This document shows positions 16,074 through 22,107 of a stretch of 39,145 nt of DNA, in pieces. Position 1 is the stretch's first letter; the number at the start of each line of letters is the position of its first letter. The stretch comes from a virus. The translations under genes and the position numbers were made by a program. Location: the IMG/VR virus record IMGVR_UViG_3300020061_000013, positions 1 through 39,145 of that record, one strand, 5' to 3'. The notes beneath the pieces were generated by a model. That model did no database searches, was not told the DNA's origin, and was given only the letters and a program-made list of their open reading frames with translations.

Positions 16074-16112
16074 CCCCGTAGCGTCACCGGAGTTAACCAG
16101 TGCACTACGGGG
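16074..16112 (-). terminator. Hairpin, possible terminator
   Basis: CCCCGTAG (16074-16081) pairs with CTACGGGG (16105-16112). It lies in the gap downstream of the 37-aa membrane peptide gene. There is no clear T run on the minus strand, so termination is uncertain. Confidence 0.5.
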
Positions 16113-16124
16113 TTGTAATGGTAT

Positions 16125-16238
16125 TCAGATATTCAATCCGAAGTTGATCCAGACGGGTAAAGCAGAGGCGACGGTAATGCAGGCCCACCGAAAGATGGCC
16201 TCCATAAGGTAAGTTTTAAGCTCTCGCCGGCTCATCAT
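16125..16238 (-). CDS. Tiny membrane protein
   Basis: 37 aa; ATG 16238 overlaps the upstream stop as TAATG. Residues 1-8 are basic, and residues 14-36 (FRWACITVASALPVW) form one membrane segment. Too short for family assignment. Possibly a lysis or membrane regulator, but this is a guess. Confidence 0.5.
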   Translation of the reverse strand: MMSRRELKTYLMEAIFRWACITVASALPVWINFGLNI

Positions 16239-16459
16239 TAATCCACCCTGACAATGCAATTGTCCCAGTCAAGATCCTTGATGTGTTCCTCTCCATACAT
16301 ATCCCGTACCAGCCTTTGCGCGAATTCCAAACTGGATTCATTCCAGGGGTGCTCGAATTCGAAAGATGCAGTCTCGCCATCTGCCTCAATTACGTGCCCA
16401 CAACATCCTGTTTCACACCCGTATGTATCGTGAAATACAACGATGCGCATCTGGCTCAT
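16238..16459 (-). CDS. Conserved hypothetical small protein
   Basis: 73 aa; ATG 16459 overlaps the upstream stop (TGATG). MRIVVFHDTYGCETGCCGHVIE is a Cys/His-rich start typical of a small family in phages of Actinobacteria. The rest is acidic alpha/beta. Function unknown. Confidence 0.75.
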   Translation of the reverse strand: MSQMRIVVFHDTYGCETGCCGHVIEADGETASFEFEHPWNESSLEFAQRLVRDMYGEEHIKDLDWDNCIVRVD

Positions 16460-16668
16460 CACAAATCCAGGAATTGCAGGCGGTAGGCTCTGCGACGCTC
16501 CGGCAGGGTGTTGGCGTCCCTGTTCGCGGCTTCCACCCGGCGGACTGTTCGGGCCCTGCGTGCCACTCCGCGATTCTGACGAAGCCTGATCCCGGTACGT
16601 GGGTCAGTCAGCGGCCCCTGCGAAATGATCTCTTCGCGCATTGCCTCATGAATTCGACTTAATTGCAT
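16459..16668 (-). CDS. Hypothetical basic protein
   Basis: 69 aa; ATG 16668 behind TTGGAGATAG. Arg-rich, helical (ARRARTVRRVEAANRD). Its start overlaps the end of the previous gene. No recognised domain. Confidence 0.68.
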   Translation of the reverse strand: MQLSRIHEAMREEIISQGPLTDPRTGIRLRQNRGVARRARTVRRVEAANRDANTLPERRRAYRLQFLDL

Positions 16669-16853
16669 GGCGCTATCTCCAATTCATCCGGGTAATACGC
16701 ATAGGGCGATTCGTTGGGCCCCATACCGGGGAACATCACCTCAACAATCCCCGATGGATAAACGGCCACCACTTCCCCGATACTTCCCCCGAACAGAATC
16801 CTGCCAGCGTCGATTATCTTGACGTTGGTGCCAACAGGTGGAGTCACATCCAT
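16659..16853 (-). CDS. Hypothetical small beta-barrel-like protein
   Basis: 64 aa; ATG 16853 soon after the preceding stop. Sequence pattern GTNVKIIDAG ... GSIGEVVAVYPSGIVEV is like a small SH3/KOW-type barrel. Function unknown. Confidence 0.65.
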   Translation of the reverse strand: MDVTPPVGTNVKIIDAGRILFGGSIGEVVAVYPSGIVEVMFPGMGPNESPYAYYPDELEIAPCN

Positions 16854-16859
16854 CGTTGA

Positions 16860-17678
16860 TCATCCCACTTTCAATAGAGCGTCTACATGGAACGAGCGGA
16901 AACCACCGCCGCTGATGTCCACAAAGGTCACCATCCGAGCGGACTCATTGCCGCCAGTGAAGTTGTGCTGAATGTTGACCTTTTCCTTTGACACGATGGC
17001 TTTCTCATTGTTCCTGCCGAGACGATTCCACCATGTCACCGGTTGGCCCGATATGGCCATGACAAGTTCGGCATCCGACATCTGGTCCGGATCAAAAGTG
17101 AGCCGACTTTTGGGGGCACCATTCCCCACTGCTGTTTTTTCGGAGTCCCACAGGGAATAAACCTGTGCCTGGATCTTGCCGTTCACCCACCGGAAAAACA
17201 GGCTTTCCGTGCCGCGAGTCGCGGTGACCTCCGCCCAAGCGGCGTCCTCCTCCTCCCCATCTCCAAGCGGCTCGAAACCGGCACGCCCCGTGAGCATCCA
17301 ACCAAGGGGCTCTAACATCTCCCTGGTTTGCCCGGCAAATTGAATTGACGGGTTGTGCCGAACCACAACAGGAGCACCGCGTGTGGCGTAGCGGCAACCC
17401 TCAATACCCTTCTCGTGTGGCTCACCGCCCTGGTCATCACACTTGCACCACTTTGAGGTACGAAGCGCAGACCCCTCACGCGGGAGTGTGCTCTGCCGAC
17501 GAACCTTTTTGCCGTCCGCCACCATGGCCTTGCTCATGATCTGGGCGGTGTCGACAGGTTTCTTACCGGCACGCGTGCATGGGTGTTCTGTGGCGCATCT
17601 GACGGGGGGTCGGCCCCGTTTCGCCACGACCTTGAATGTGCCGCCATGATCGCGACACTGTAGCGTTTTCATTGGCAT
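16860..17678 (-). CDS. Hypothetical protein with zinc-ribbon-like N-terminus
   Basis: 272 aa; ATG 17678. N-terminus MPMKTLQCRDHGGTF then AKRGRPPVRC and HPC gives a Cys/His set with an AT-hook-like GRP core. A second CKC...C group lies near residue 77. The C-terminal two thirds contain alpha/beta sequence with no motif I recognise. It may bind DNA. It follows a D-arm-less tRNA-like element. Confidence 0.72.
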   Translation of the reverse strand: MPMKTLQCRDHGGTFKVVAKRGRPPVRCATEHPCTRAGKKPVDTAQIMSKAMVADGKKVRRQSTLPREGSALRTSKWCKCDDQGGEPHEKGIEGCRYATRGAPVVVRHNPSIQFAGQTREMLEPLGWMLTGRAGFEPLGDGEEEDAAWAEVTATRGTESLFFRWVNGKIQAQVYSLWDSEKTAVGNGAPKSRLTFDPDQMSDAELVMAISGQPVTWWNRLGRNNEKAIVSKEKVNIQHNFTGGNESARMVTFVDISGGGFRSFHVDALLKVG

Positions 17679-17708
17679 TTGATGAATCCTCTCTGCTAAC
17701 TAAATAGC

Positions 17709-17778
17709 GTGAAGGGGAATGGAATCGAACCATTCTGCTCCATCTTCCGCATGGAGCATTCACCAGAACCCCTCTCAC
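17709..17778 (-). tRNA. tRNA-like structure lacking a D arm
   Basis: On the minus strand, GTGAGAGGG pairs with CCCTTCAC (one bulged G). A perfect T arm follows the tRNA rule (GAATGG, loop TTCGATT, CCATTC). The anticodon-like arm has 8 bp (TGCTCCAT/ATGGAGCA) with loop GCGGAAG, which lacks the universal U33. The D arm is replaced by about ten unpaired bases. It is probably a degenerate tRNA or a tRNA mimic rather than a decoding tRNA. Confidence 0.4.
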
Positions 17779-17800
17779 CCGGATTGCTCCGGGCTTCTAA

Positions 17801-17911
17801 CTACTTCTTCTTCCGGCGAGTGTCCGGGCCTGGCCATGAGCACGACCCGCAACGGCCATGCTGAGAAGCGCTAATGGTGGCCTCGCAGCGGGGGCATGTC
17901 GTGATGGGCAT
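17801..17911 (-). CDS. Tiny zinc-ribbon protein
   Basis: 36 aa; ATG 17911 overlaps the upstream stop as TGATG. CPRC (residue 6) and CGSC (residue 22) form a four-Cys zinc ribbon, followed by a basic RRKKK end. Likely nucleic-acid binding; function unknown. Confidence 0.68.
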   Translation of the reverse strand: MPITTCPRCEATISASQHGRCGSCSWPGPDTRRKKK

Positions 17912-18081
17912 CAGCGCTGTGGGAGGGCGTCACCGGTCTCGGCAACCACCATCTCCGCGAGCTCGCGCTTCTCGTCCACCGACATTGCCTTGAGCTCCGC
18001 GAGCCAATTCTTGCTCGGCCGCTTGCCATCGCCCACGTTGAAAAAGTTCGTGAGCGCCTTGATAACGGTCGTGGCAGCCAT
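17911..18081 (-). CDS. Conserved small helical phage protein
   Basis: 56 aa; ATG 18081 behind GAGGAGTAAACA. Sequence TNFFNVGDGKRPSKNWLAELKAMSVDEKRELAEMV matches, by memory, a small family widespread in phages of Actinobacteria. Function unknown. An operator-like TCCTCTGTAGAC lies just upstream at 18089-18100. It is translationally coupled to the zinc ribbon downstream. Confidence 0.75.
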   Translation of the reverse strand: MAATTVIKALTNFFNVGDGKRPSKNWLAELKAMSVDEKRELAEMVVAETGDALPQR

Positions 18082-18187
18082 TGTTTACTCCTCTGTAGAC
18101 GGATCGGATTCTGAGGAATCCACAGGAGGCACAGTCCAGTCCCGACTATGCCCCCGAGTACTGCTCAGAAACTGGGTTCAGCGGTGC

Positions 18188-18358
18188 TCACTTGCTCACT
18201 CCACAAGTGTTGCAGCCCTTTTTCTTGCCGTTGCCCTTGCATTCCGAGCAAGGACCCTGGCCAGAATGCTCTACCCGGTCCACTTGCTTAACTGAATTCC
18301 GGCGCTGCAATGCCTCCTGTTGTTCACGGAGGTACTTCTCACTCTCGGTTTCAGCCAC
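18188..18358 (-). CDS. Small zinc-finger protein, DnaJ-like knuckles
   Basis: 56 aa from GTG 18358. The N-terminal helix (SEKYLREQQEALQRR) is followed by CSECKGNGKKKGCNTCG, two CxxC knuckles of the DnaJ central-domain type. No J domain is present. It starts just after the gene ending at 18361. The start codon has no strong ribosome site, so the exact start is less sure. Confidence 0.62.
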   Translation of the reverse strand: MAETESEKYLREQQEALQRRNSVKQVDRVEHSGQGPCSECKGNGKKKGCNTCGVSK

Positions 18359-18360
18359 TA

Positions 18361-18792
18361 TCAGATCAAACCTTTCTGGTACAAGTGAAGTGCATTCCAG
18401 CTGAGGCCATGCGTTTCGTACAGCTCCCAGAACAAGATGGCCAATTCAACTTGACGAAAGCACCAAATTCTCTCTCGCGACTTCTCATAAGCAGAATGTG
18501 AGATAAGAGCGTCAAAAGACGCCGAACACTCATCCCTTAGCCGGTCTGTTTCAGTGTCTGCGGCGTGCTCTATAGCGTAAGCTGTGCGGACCCAATGGTG
18601 CCCCTCGGCGACGACATGGGGGAGGAATGCCGCAGAAAACCACCACCAATCAACATCCTGGGAAAACTTGAGTGCATTGTCCCGAGTCAGCTCGACTGAG
18701 TGGCTATGCACCGCAGAAAAAAATTCCTCATCTAGCCAGCAGGCACCCAGACGACTAATCAAGTCATAGGTGATCTTGATTGGCTCAGTCAT
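18361..18792 (-). CDS. Hypothetical protein
   Basis: 143 aa; ATG 18792 behind GAGGAGAGGGA. Helical protein rich in Trp and His (DWWWFSAAFLPHVVAEGHHW). No known domain recognised. It lies between two tRNA-type elements. Confidence 0.72.
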   Translation of the reverse strand: MTEPIKITYDLISRLGACWLDEEFFSAVHSHSVELTRDNALKFSQDVDWWWFSAAFLPHVVAEGHHWVRTAYAIEHAADTETDRLRDECSASFDALISHSAYEKSRERIWCFRQVELAILFWELYETHGLSWNALHLYQKGLI

Positions 18793-18823
18793 TCCCTCTC
18801 CTCTACTCTCCTAATGATCTAGC

Positions 18824-18947
18824 GTGGAGTATGTAGGAATCGGACCTACAGAAACAATTGAGACCGTTTCAGCGCATTGTATTAGCTTCCGGGCTGGTGA
18901 GATATTACGTCGTTAGGTGCCTAGGTCACCCACGTTGCTCACTCCAC
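18824..18947 (-). ncRNA. Long tRNA-like element with intact T arm
   Basis: GTGGAGTG at the 5' side pairs with TACTCCAC at the 3' side (8 bp including one G-U), next to a perfect T arm (GTAGG, loop TCCGATT, CCTAC). About 124 bases separate the ends, about 40-50 more than a normal tRNA. Inside are an ACAAT/ATTGT stem and a GGTG/CACC hairpin, but no standard anticodon arm. It could be a tRNA carrying an insertion, a degenerate tRNA, or a structured RNA. Confidence 0.35.
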
Positions 18948-19080
18948 ACTCACCCGCTAATTAGTGGGCAAAGAAACAGGGTCTCGCAATTGAATTCGTA
19001 CCAACTACCCCTAGCGAAATTGTGGTTTCCAGTTATTCAGCTGTCCGGCCGGTCCAGCTTTAACTGTCCAAAGTCGCTAG

Positions 19081-19153
19081 TGCCCTTACCGGGATTCGAA
19101 CCCGGACTAAGCGCATTTTAAGTGCGCTGCCTCTGCCGTTGGGCTATAAGGGC
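19081..19153 (-). tRNA. tRNA-Leu(UAA) with short variable loop
   Basis: A 73-base cloverleaf: acceptor GCCCTTA/TAAGGGC with discriminator A, D arm GCC/GGC, anticodon stem GCGCA/TGCGC with loop CTTAAAA (anticodon UAA), and T arm CCGGG TTCGAAT CCCGG. UUA codons are used in phage genes, for example in the primase. The variable loop is only five bases, whereas bacterial tRNA-Leu normally has a long variable arm. CCA is not encoded. Confidence 0.92.
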
Positions 19154-19156
19154 GGA

Positions 19157-19174
19157 GCACCTCCCCGAAGGTGC
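19157..19174 (-). terminator. Short hairpin between gene and tRNA
   Basis: GCACCT (19157-19162) pairs with AGGTGC (19169-19174). On the minus strand the loop contains TTCG. It lies between the Lys/Ala-rich gene and the tRNA 5' end. On the plus strand it is followed by CTTTTA. It may help processing or termination. Confidence 0.4.
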
Positions 19175-19181
19175 CTTTTAG

Positions 19182-19613
19182 CTACATGCCGCTTAAGTCA
19201 TCTCGAACCATGAAGGCCCCACACGTGCAGTACGTGTAGAGGTAATGGCCCCGCTCGACTTGCTTGCCGGCATCGTTGTGAATGTGTCGGCCGGTACGTT
19301 TGGTCTGAGCGGCTTCCGCGAGCTGACGCTTGGCCGCTTGTTCGATCGCACGACCCTTTTTCTTGTCGGCCGCTGCTTGCTTGGCAGCGTCTTTCTTGGC
19401 CTGCTGCTTGCTTGCTGCGACCTGTTGACCAATTGCTTTCTTGGCCTTGGCCGCCGCTTCCTGGTCCTGTTTCTTGGCTGCTCGTTTGCTTTCCTCAGCC
19501 TGCTTGGCAGCTTCCTTCTTCTGCCTGACGGCTTGCTCAGCAGCGGCTTTCTTAGCCGCTCTCTTGGCAGCTTCTGCGGCTTCCCGGGCTGCTTTCTTCG
19601 GGTCGGTTGCCAT
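19182..19613 (-). CDS. Lys/Ala-rich coiled protein with C-terminal Cys pair
   Basis: 143 aa; ATG 19613 behind GAGGAGG. Residues 1-105 are almost wholly Ala, Lys, Gln and Glu in AAKKAA-type repeats, like histone H1 or TolA stalks, and would form a long helix or bind DNA. The C-terminal 35 residues hold His-rich TGRHIHNDAG and YCTCGAF, a possible zinc site. It is coupled to the upstream membrane protein gene. Function unknown; a DNA-condensing role is possible. Confidence 0.72.
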   Translation of the reverse strand: MATDPKKAAREAAEAAKRAAKKAAAEQAVRQKKEAAKQAEESKRAAKKQDQEAAAKAKKAIGQQVAASKQQAKKDAAKQAAADKKKGRAIEQAAKRQLAEAAQTKRTGRHIHNDAGKQVERGHYLYTYCTCGAFMVRDDLSGM

Positions 19614-19819
19614 TAGGCGGAGACCTCCTCATCAAACATGTCGAGCATCTGGTCAGCAACCATGCGTTGCAACGGAAGTCCTGAGACTTCAATGCGGGCC
19701 CACCACTGGACGTCCGCGTTGCGTTTGATCCACAACAGGTTGTCGGTGACCTCGCGGGTGATAGCCGTGATAGGCCACGCGAGGCTGATCATCACAATCA
19801 GCAGGAGAATGTATTCCAC
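19613..19819 (-). CDS. Small membrane protein
   Basis: 68 aa from GTG 19819, with GAGAGGAAAA upstream. One N-terminal membrane segment (EYILLLIVMISLAWPI) and a soluble amphipathic remainder. It precedes and overlaps the Lys/Ala-rich gene. Function unknown. Confidence 0.68.
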   Translation of the reverse strand: MEYILLLIVMISLAWPITAITREVTDNLLWIKRNADVQWWARIEVSGLPLQRMVADQMLDMFDEEVSA

Positions 19820-19893
19820 TAGTTTTCCTCTCGTTCTCTAGCTCCTCAATTGGAGACACGGATATTTCAGCCTGCCTTGTCAGTGGTCAGTCT

Positions 19894-20073
19894 CTACATA
19901 CTTCCGTTGATCAGTGCAGCGTTCAAGTGATCCCGCTGGATCTCAGCCGATTTGTATTCGTCGTGGGTGCCAACCACCGTGTAGTCAGTGCTCCTGTAGT
20001 TCGAGTACTTGAACCAGTCCTCTTCGTCCACTACGTGAAACTTGTTGAAGCGGTAAAGAATTATGTATGCCAT
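19894..20073 (-). CDS. Hypothetical small protein
   Basis: 59 aa from ATG 20073, preceded by CAGGGAGTACAAAC; an in-frame extension to 20181 lacks a ribosome site. Sequence AYIILYRFNKFHVVDEEDWFKYS then a helical end. No family recognised. Confidence 0.68.
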   Translation of the reverse strand: MAYIILYRFNKFHVVDEEDWFKYSNYRSTDYTVVGTHDEYKSAEIQRDHLNAALINGSM

Positions 20074-20522
20074 GTTTGTACTCCCTGTACATGTACAAGG
20101 CAGACTCAAAAATCCGTGTCTCCTCTTTGAAAATCTAGAGGAGAATTCATAACCCCATGACGGGCTGCTGTGTAATTCCATCGCGATGGTTGGGTCACTT
20201 CTGGATTTCGACTCTCTGCCCCAAGGGGTCCGTCTAGATCCGCGTGTCCTGCGATGTGCTCCGGGATCGGACCGGAGAAGCGAACAAACGTGAGCCTACC
20301 CAATAAATCCATTTATTCGTGCCAGTTTTGGTCACGGTCGTGTAACGATCGCCAGGTCGTCAGGCTGGCCAACGCCACGGCGGGAAGCCATTAAAGGCCC
20401 CTAGACGCCACGGAGAGCGCCTAAATGCATTCCCCGGTACATCCACCCTAGGGAAGTCATTTTAGGCGCTCTCCGTGGATTCGTGCTGGTCAGGCTAGGT
20501 GTAGTTGATCTTGAAATCCAGC
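20074..20522. other. Non-coding gap with long hairpin
   Basis: I see no convincing gene. A 68-codon minus frame (20106-20312) has no ribosome site and odd composition. The stretch holds the 18-bp inverted repeat at 20408-20478 and separates the lysis genes from the accessory region, so it is probably regulatory. Confidence 0.6.
20408..20478 (-). terminator. Perfect 18-bp inverted repeat after the lysis cassette
   Basis: Arms 20408-20425 and 20461-20478 are exact complements (CCACGGAGAGCGCCTAAA type), with a 35-base spacer. It lies 45 bases past the holin stop on the minus strand, where a late-operon terminator is expected. There is no T tract after the stem, so it may instead be a protein-binding site or an RNA processing signal. 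Confidence 0.6.
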
Positions 20523-20732
20523 CTAACTAGCCTTTGGCTCATTGGTCGCGAGCCAGACAGCTCGAATGGTTCCAACGCATGCGAGCACGGCCGTGGTGAT
20601 CACTCCTACCTCTCCAATGTCGATACCGTTACTCTCGGTAGCGATTGAGACGGTTGCCCACATGGTCGCAAGCGCCGTAATGGTTGAACCAATTCCGGCA
20701 ACAATGGCCTTGGTTGGCTTCGTGTCAGTCAT
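20523..20732 (-). CDS. Putative holin
   Basis: 69 aa; ATG 20732 behind AGAGGAGTAGG. Two membrane segments are visible (AIVAGIGSTITALATMWATV and GVITTAVLACVGTIRAVWLA) with a charged C-terminus (TNEPKAS). Size, topology and position immediately after the endolysin gene fit small class II-type phage holins that release the lysin through the membrane. Confidence 0.75.
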   Translation of the reverse strand: MTDTKPTKAIVAGIGSTITALATMWATVSIATESNGIDIGEVGVITTAVLACVGTIRAVWLATNEPKAS

Positions 20733-20748
20733 TTACCTACTCCTCTGT

Positions 20749-21561
20749 TTATGCAGAACCTTCTACCTTGGCAATAGCGTCAAAAGACGCCTGCGTAACC
20801 ATGACCACGGGACCGAACGCCTCGATCAGCGCCGGACCGATGGGGCCTGGCACGTAGCAACGAAGTGCCGCCGTGGGCTCGCCCTCCTGCGTCTTGAGTG
20901 TTGGGTCCAGCTTTACCGCATAGGTGGCGGTGTTCTGGTCACCTCGCATAAGTCGGACATTTGATGCGTTTGCCACTTCATTCACCTCTCCAAATGCCAA
21001 TACCAAAGCCAACGGAATGATTTCTGTCTTCAATTGAGTGATCCGCCTGTCACCAGGGCATGCTTTCCCAAATGACTTTGACCACTGCTCGCCACCCGGC
21101 TCACGACCGCCGTACGCATAACCGGCGGAAGCGAAGTTCCCGTCAATGCCCTGTCGGTGGTAGGCGATCCCGGAAGATCCATCCTTGCTGTCTGGACATT
21201 CGACAAGGGGAATGGCGTGAGTCTTCCAACCCCACACAATACATTCAGCAATTGAATTGATTTGCAGGATTGTGAATCCGGGAACTGCATGGCCGTCATT
21301 GTGATCCCACACAGGGAAATTAGGGCCGGTGTCCTCGCATTCAATTGCGATCACATCGTCGTTCCCGTAGTAATTCGCTTCACTACGAAATCGAGTGTCG
21401 CGTGACTGTCCTTTGTGGCCATCACCTCGAATGGACAAGTGCGCGGCATGTGCGGGGTACCGCCCGGCAATTGTGTGGATACAGATTTTATTCAAGCTTG
21501 ATTCAGTCATTGGGACTGAGCCATGCTCTCCTAGCCATTCCGCGTCGGGCATTCTTGCCAT
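20749..21561 (-). CDS. Endolysin, N-acetylmuramoyl-L-alanine amidase-like
   Basis: 270 aa; ATG 21561 behind GAGAGGAGGAAAG. The N-terminal half resembles the amidase_2/PGRP fold: ICIHTIAG supplies the first zinc His, ANYYGNDDVIAIECEDTG the central strand and Glu, and GIAYHRQGIDG the next His. The C-terminal part (about 190-270) has no recognised motif and may bind the cell wall. It should cut the sugar-peptide bond at lysis. It lies next to the holin, in tail-then-lysis order. Confidence 0.8.
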   Translation of the reverse strand: MARMPDAEWLGEHGSVPMTESSLNKICIHTIAGRYPAHAAHLSIRGDGHKGQSRDTRFRSEANYYGNDDVIAIECEDTGPNFPVWDHNDGHAVPGFTILQINSIAECIVWGWKTHAIPLVECPDSKDGSSGIAYHRQGIDGNFASAGYAYGGREPGGEQWSKSFGKACPGDRRITQLKTEIIPLALVLAFGEVNEVANASNVRLMRGDQNTATYAVKLDPTLKTQEGEPTAALRCYVPGPIGPALIEAFGPVVMVTQASFDAIAKVEGSA

Positions 21562-21630
21562 CGATCTTTCCTCCTCTCCATTTAGGACTGATCAAATGTC
21601 GATAAAACGCTGACAGCATACCATCCCCGA

Positions 21631-22098
21631 TTATGCTGGAATTGCTAGCACACTGATCTTCCTAGAAGTGAAGGTGCCCGTGGTCGCCCCGAGTACCCGG
21701 TGTCGCAGGACCACATTGTAGGCAGATCCCGGTGTGAGTCCTGTGTGAACATGATGTGCACTGGCAGCCTCATCAGCCGTGCCAAAATGCTGAATGACGC
21801 GATCGTCGGAAGTCGCAAGTATCTCAGCTCCTGCATCAACAGTTAATCCAGTGCCTATTCTGAATGATACTAACGAGACATTTGTAGTGCTATTTCGTAA
21901 CTTGCTATAGAACAACACACACACGATGCCCGATGTTGGGGCTACAAAACCCTTACCGCAGGTGGTGCCGGCGGTGAGCGCGGTGACGTAGGACGTTGAT
22001 GTGGTGGTGCCGGCGGTGAGTTGGGTGTCCTCGGCCAAGACACCTAATGCATTGTTAAGTAACGAGGCAGTTAAATGCTGCCCAGCGGCAAAGGACAT
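21631..22098 (-). CDS. Minor tail / fibre-like protein
   Basis: 155 aa; ATG 22098 behind TAGGAGGCAGTT. N-terminal FAAGQHLTASLLNNAL is the short attachment motif common at the start of actinophage tail-tip proteins. The rest is Thr/Ser/Gly-rich beta sequence. It follows the large minor tail gene and precedes the lysis genes. Likely a tip or fibre protein. Confidence 0.72.
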   Translation of the reverse strand: MSFAAGQHLTASLLNNALGVLAEDTQLTAGTTTSTSYVTALTAGTTCGKGFVAPTSGIVCVLFYSKLRNSTTNVSLVSFRIGTGLTVDAGAEILATSDDRVIQHFGTADEAASAHHVHTGLTPGSAYNVVLRHRVLGATTGTFTSRKISVLAIPA

Positions 22099-22107
22099 AA
22101 CTGCCTC

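Noticed and set aside
20195-20285. T-arm-like words in the gap after the lysis genes
   Set aside because: No acceptor or anticodon partner could be paired on either side.
20106-20312. 68-codon minus-strand ORF
   Set aside because: It has no ribosome site, a Pro/Arg-rich unstructured product and no coupling to neighbours; it spans a region that looks regulatory.
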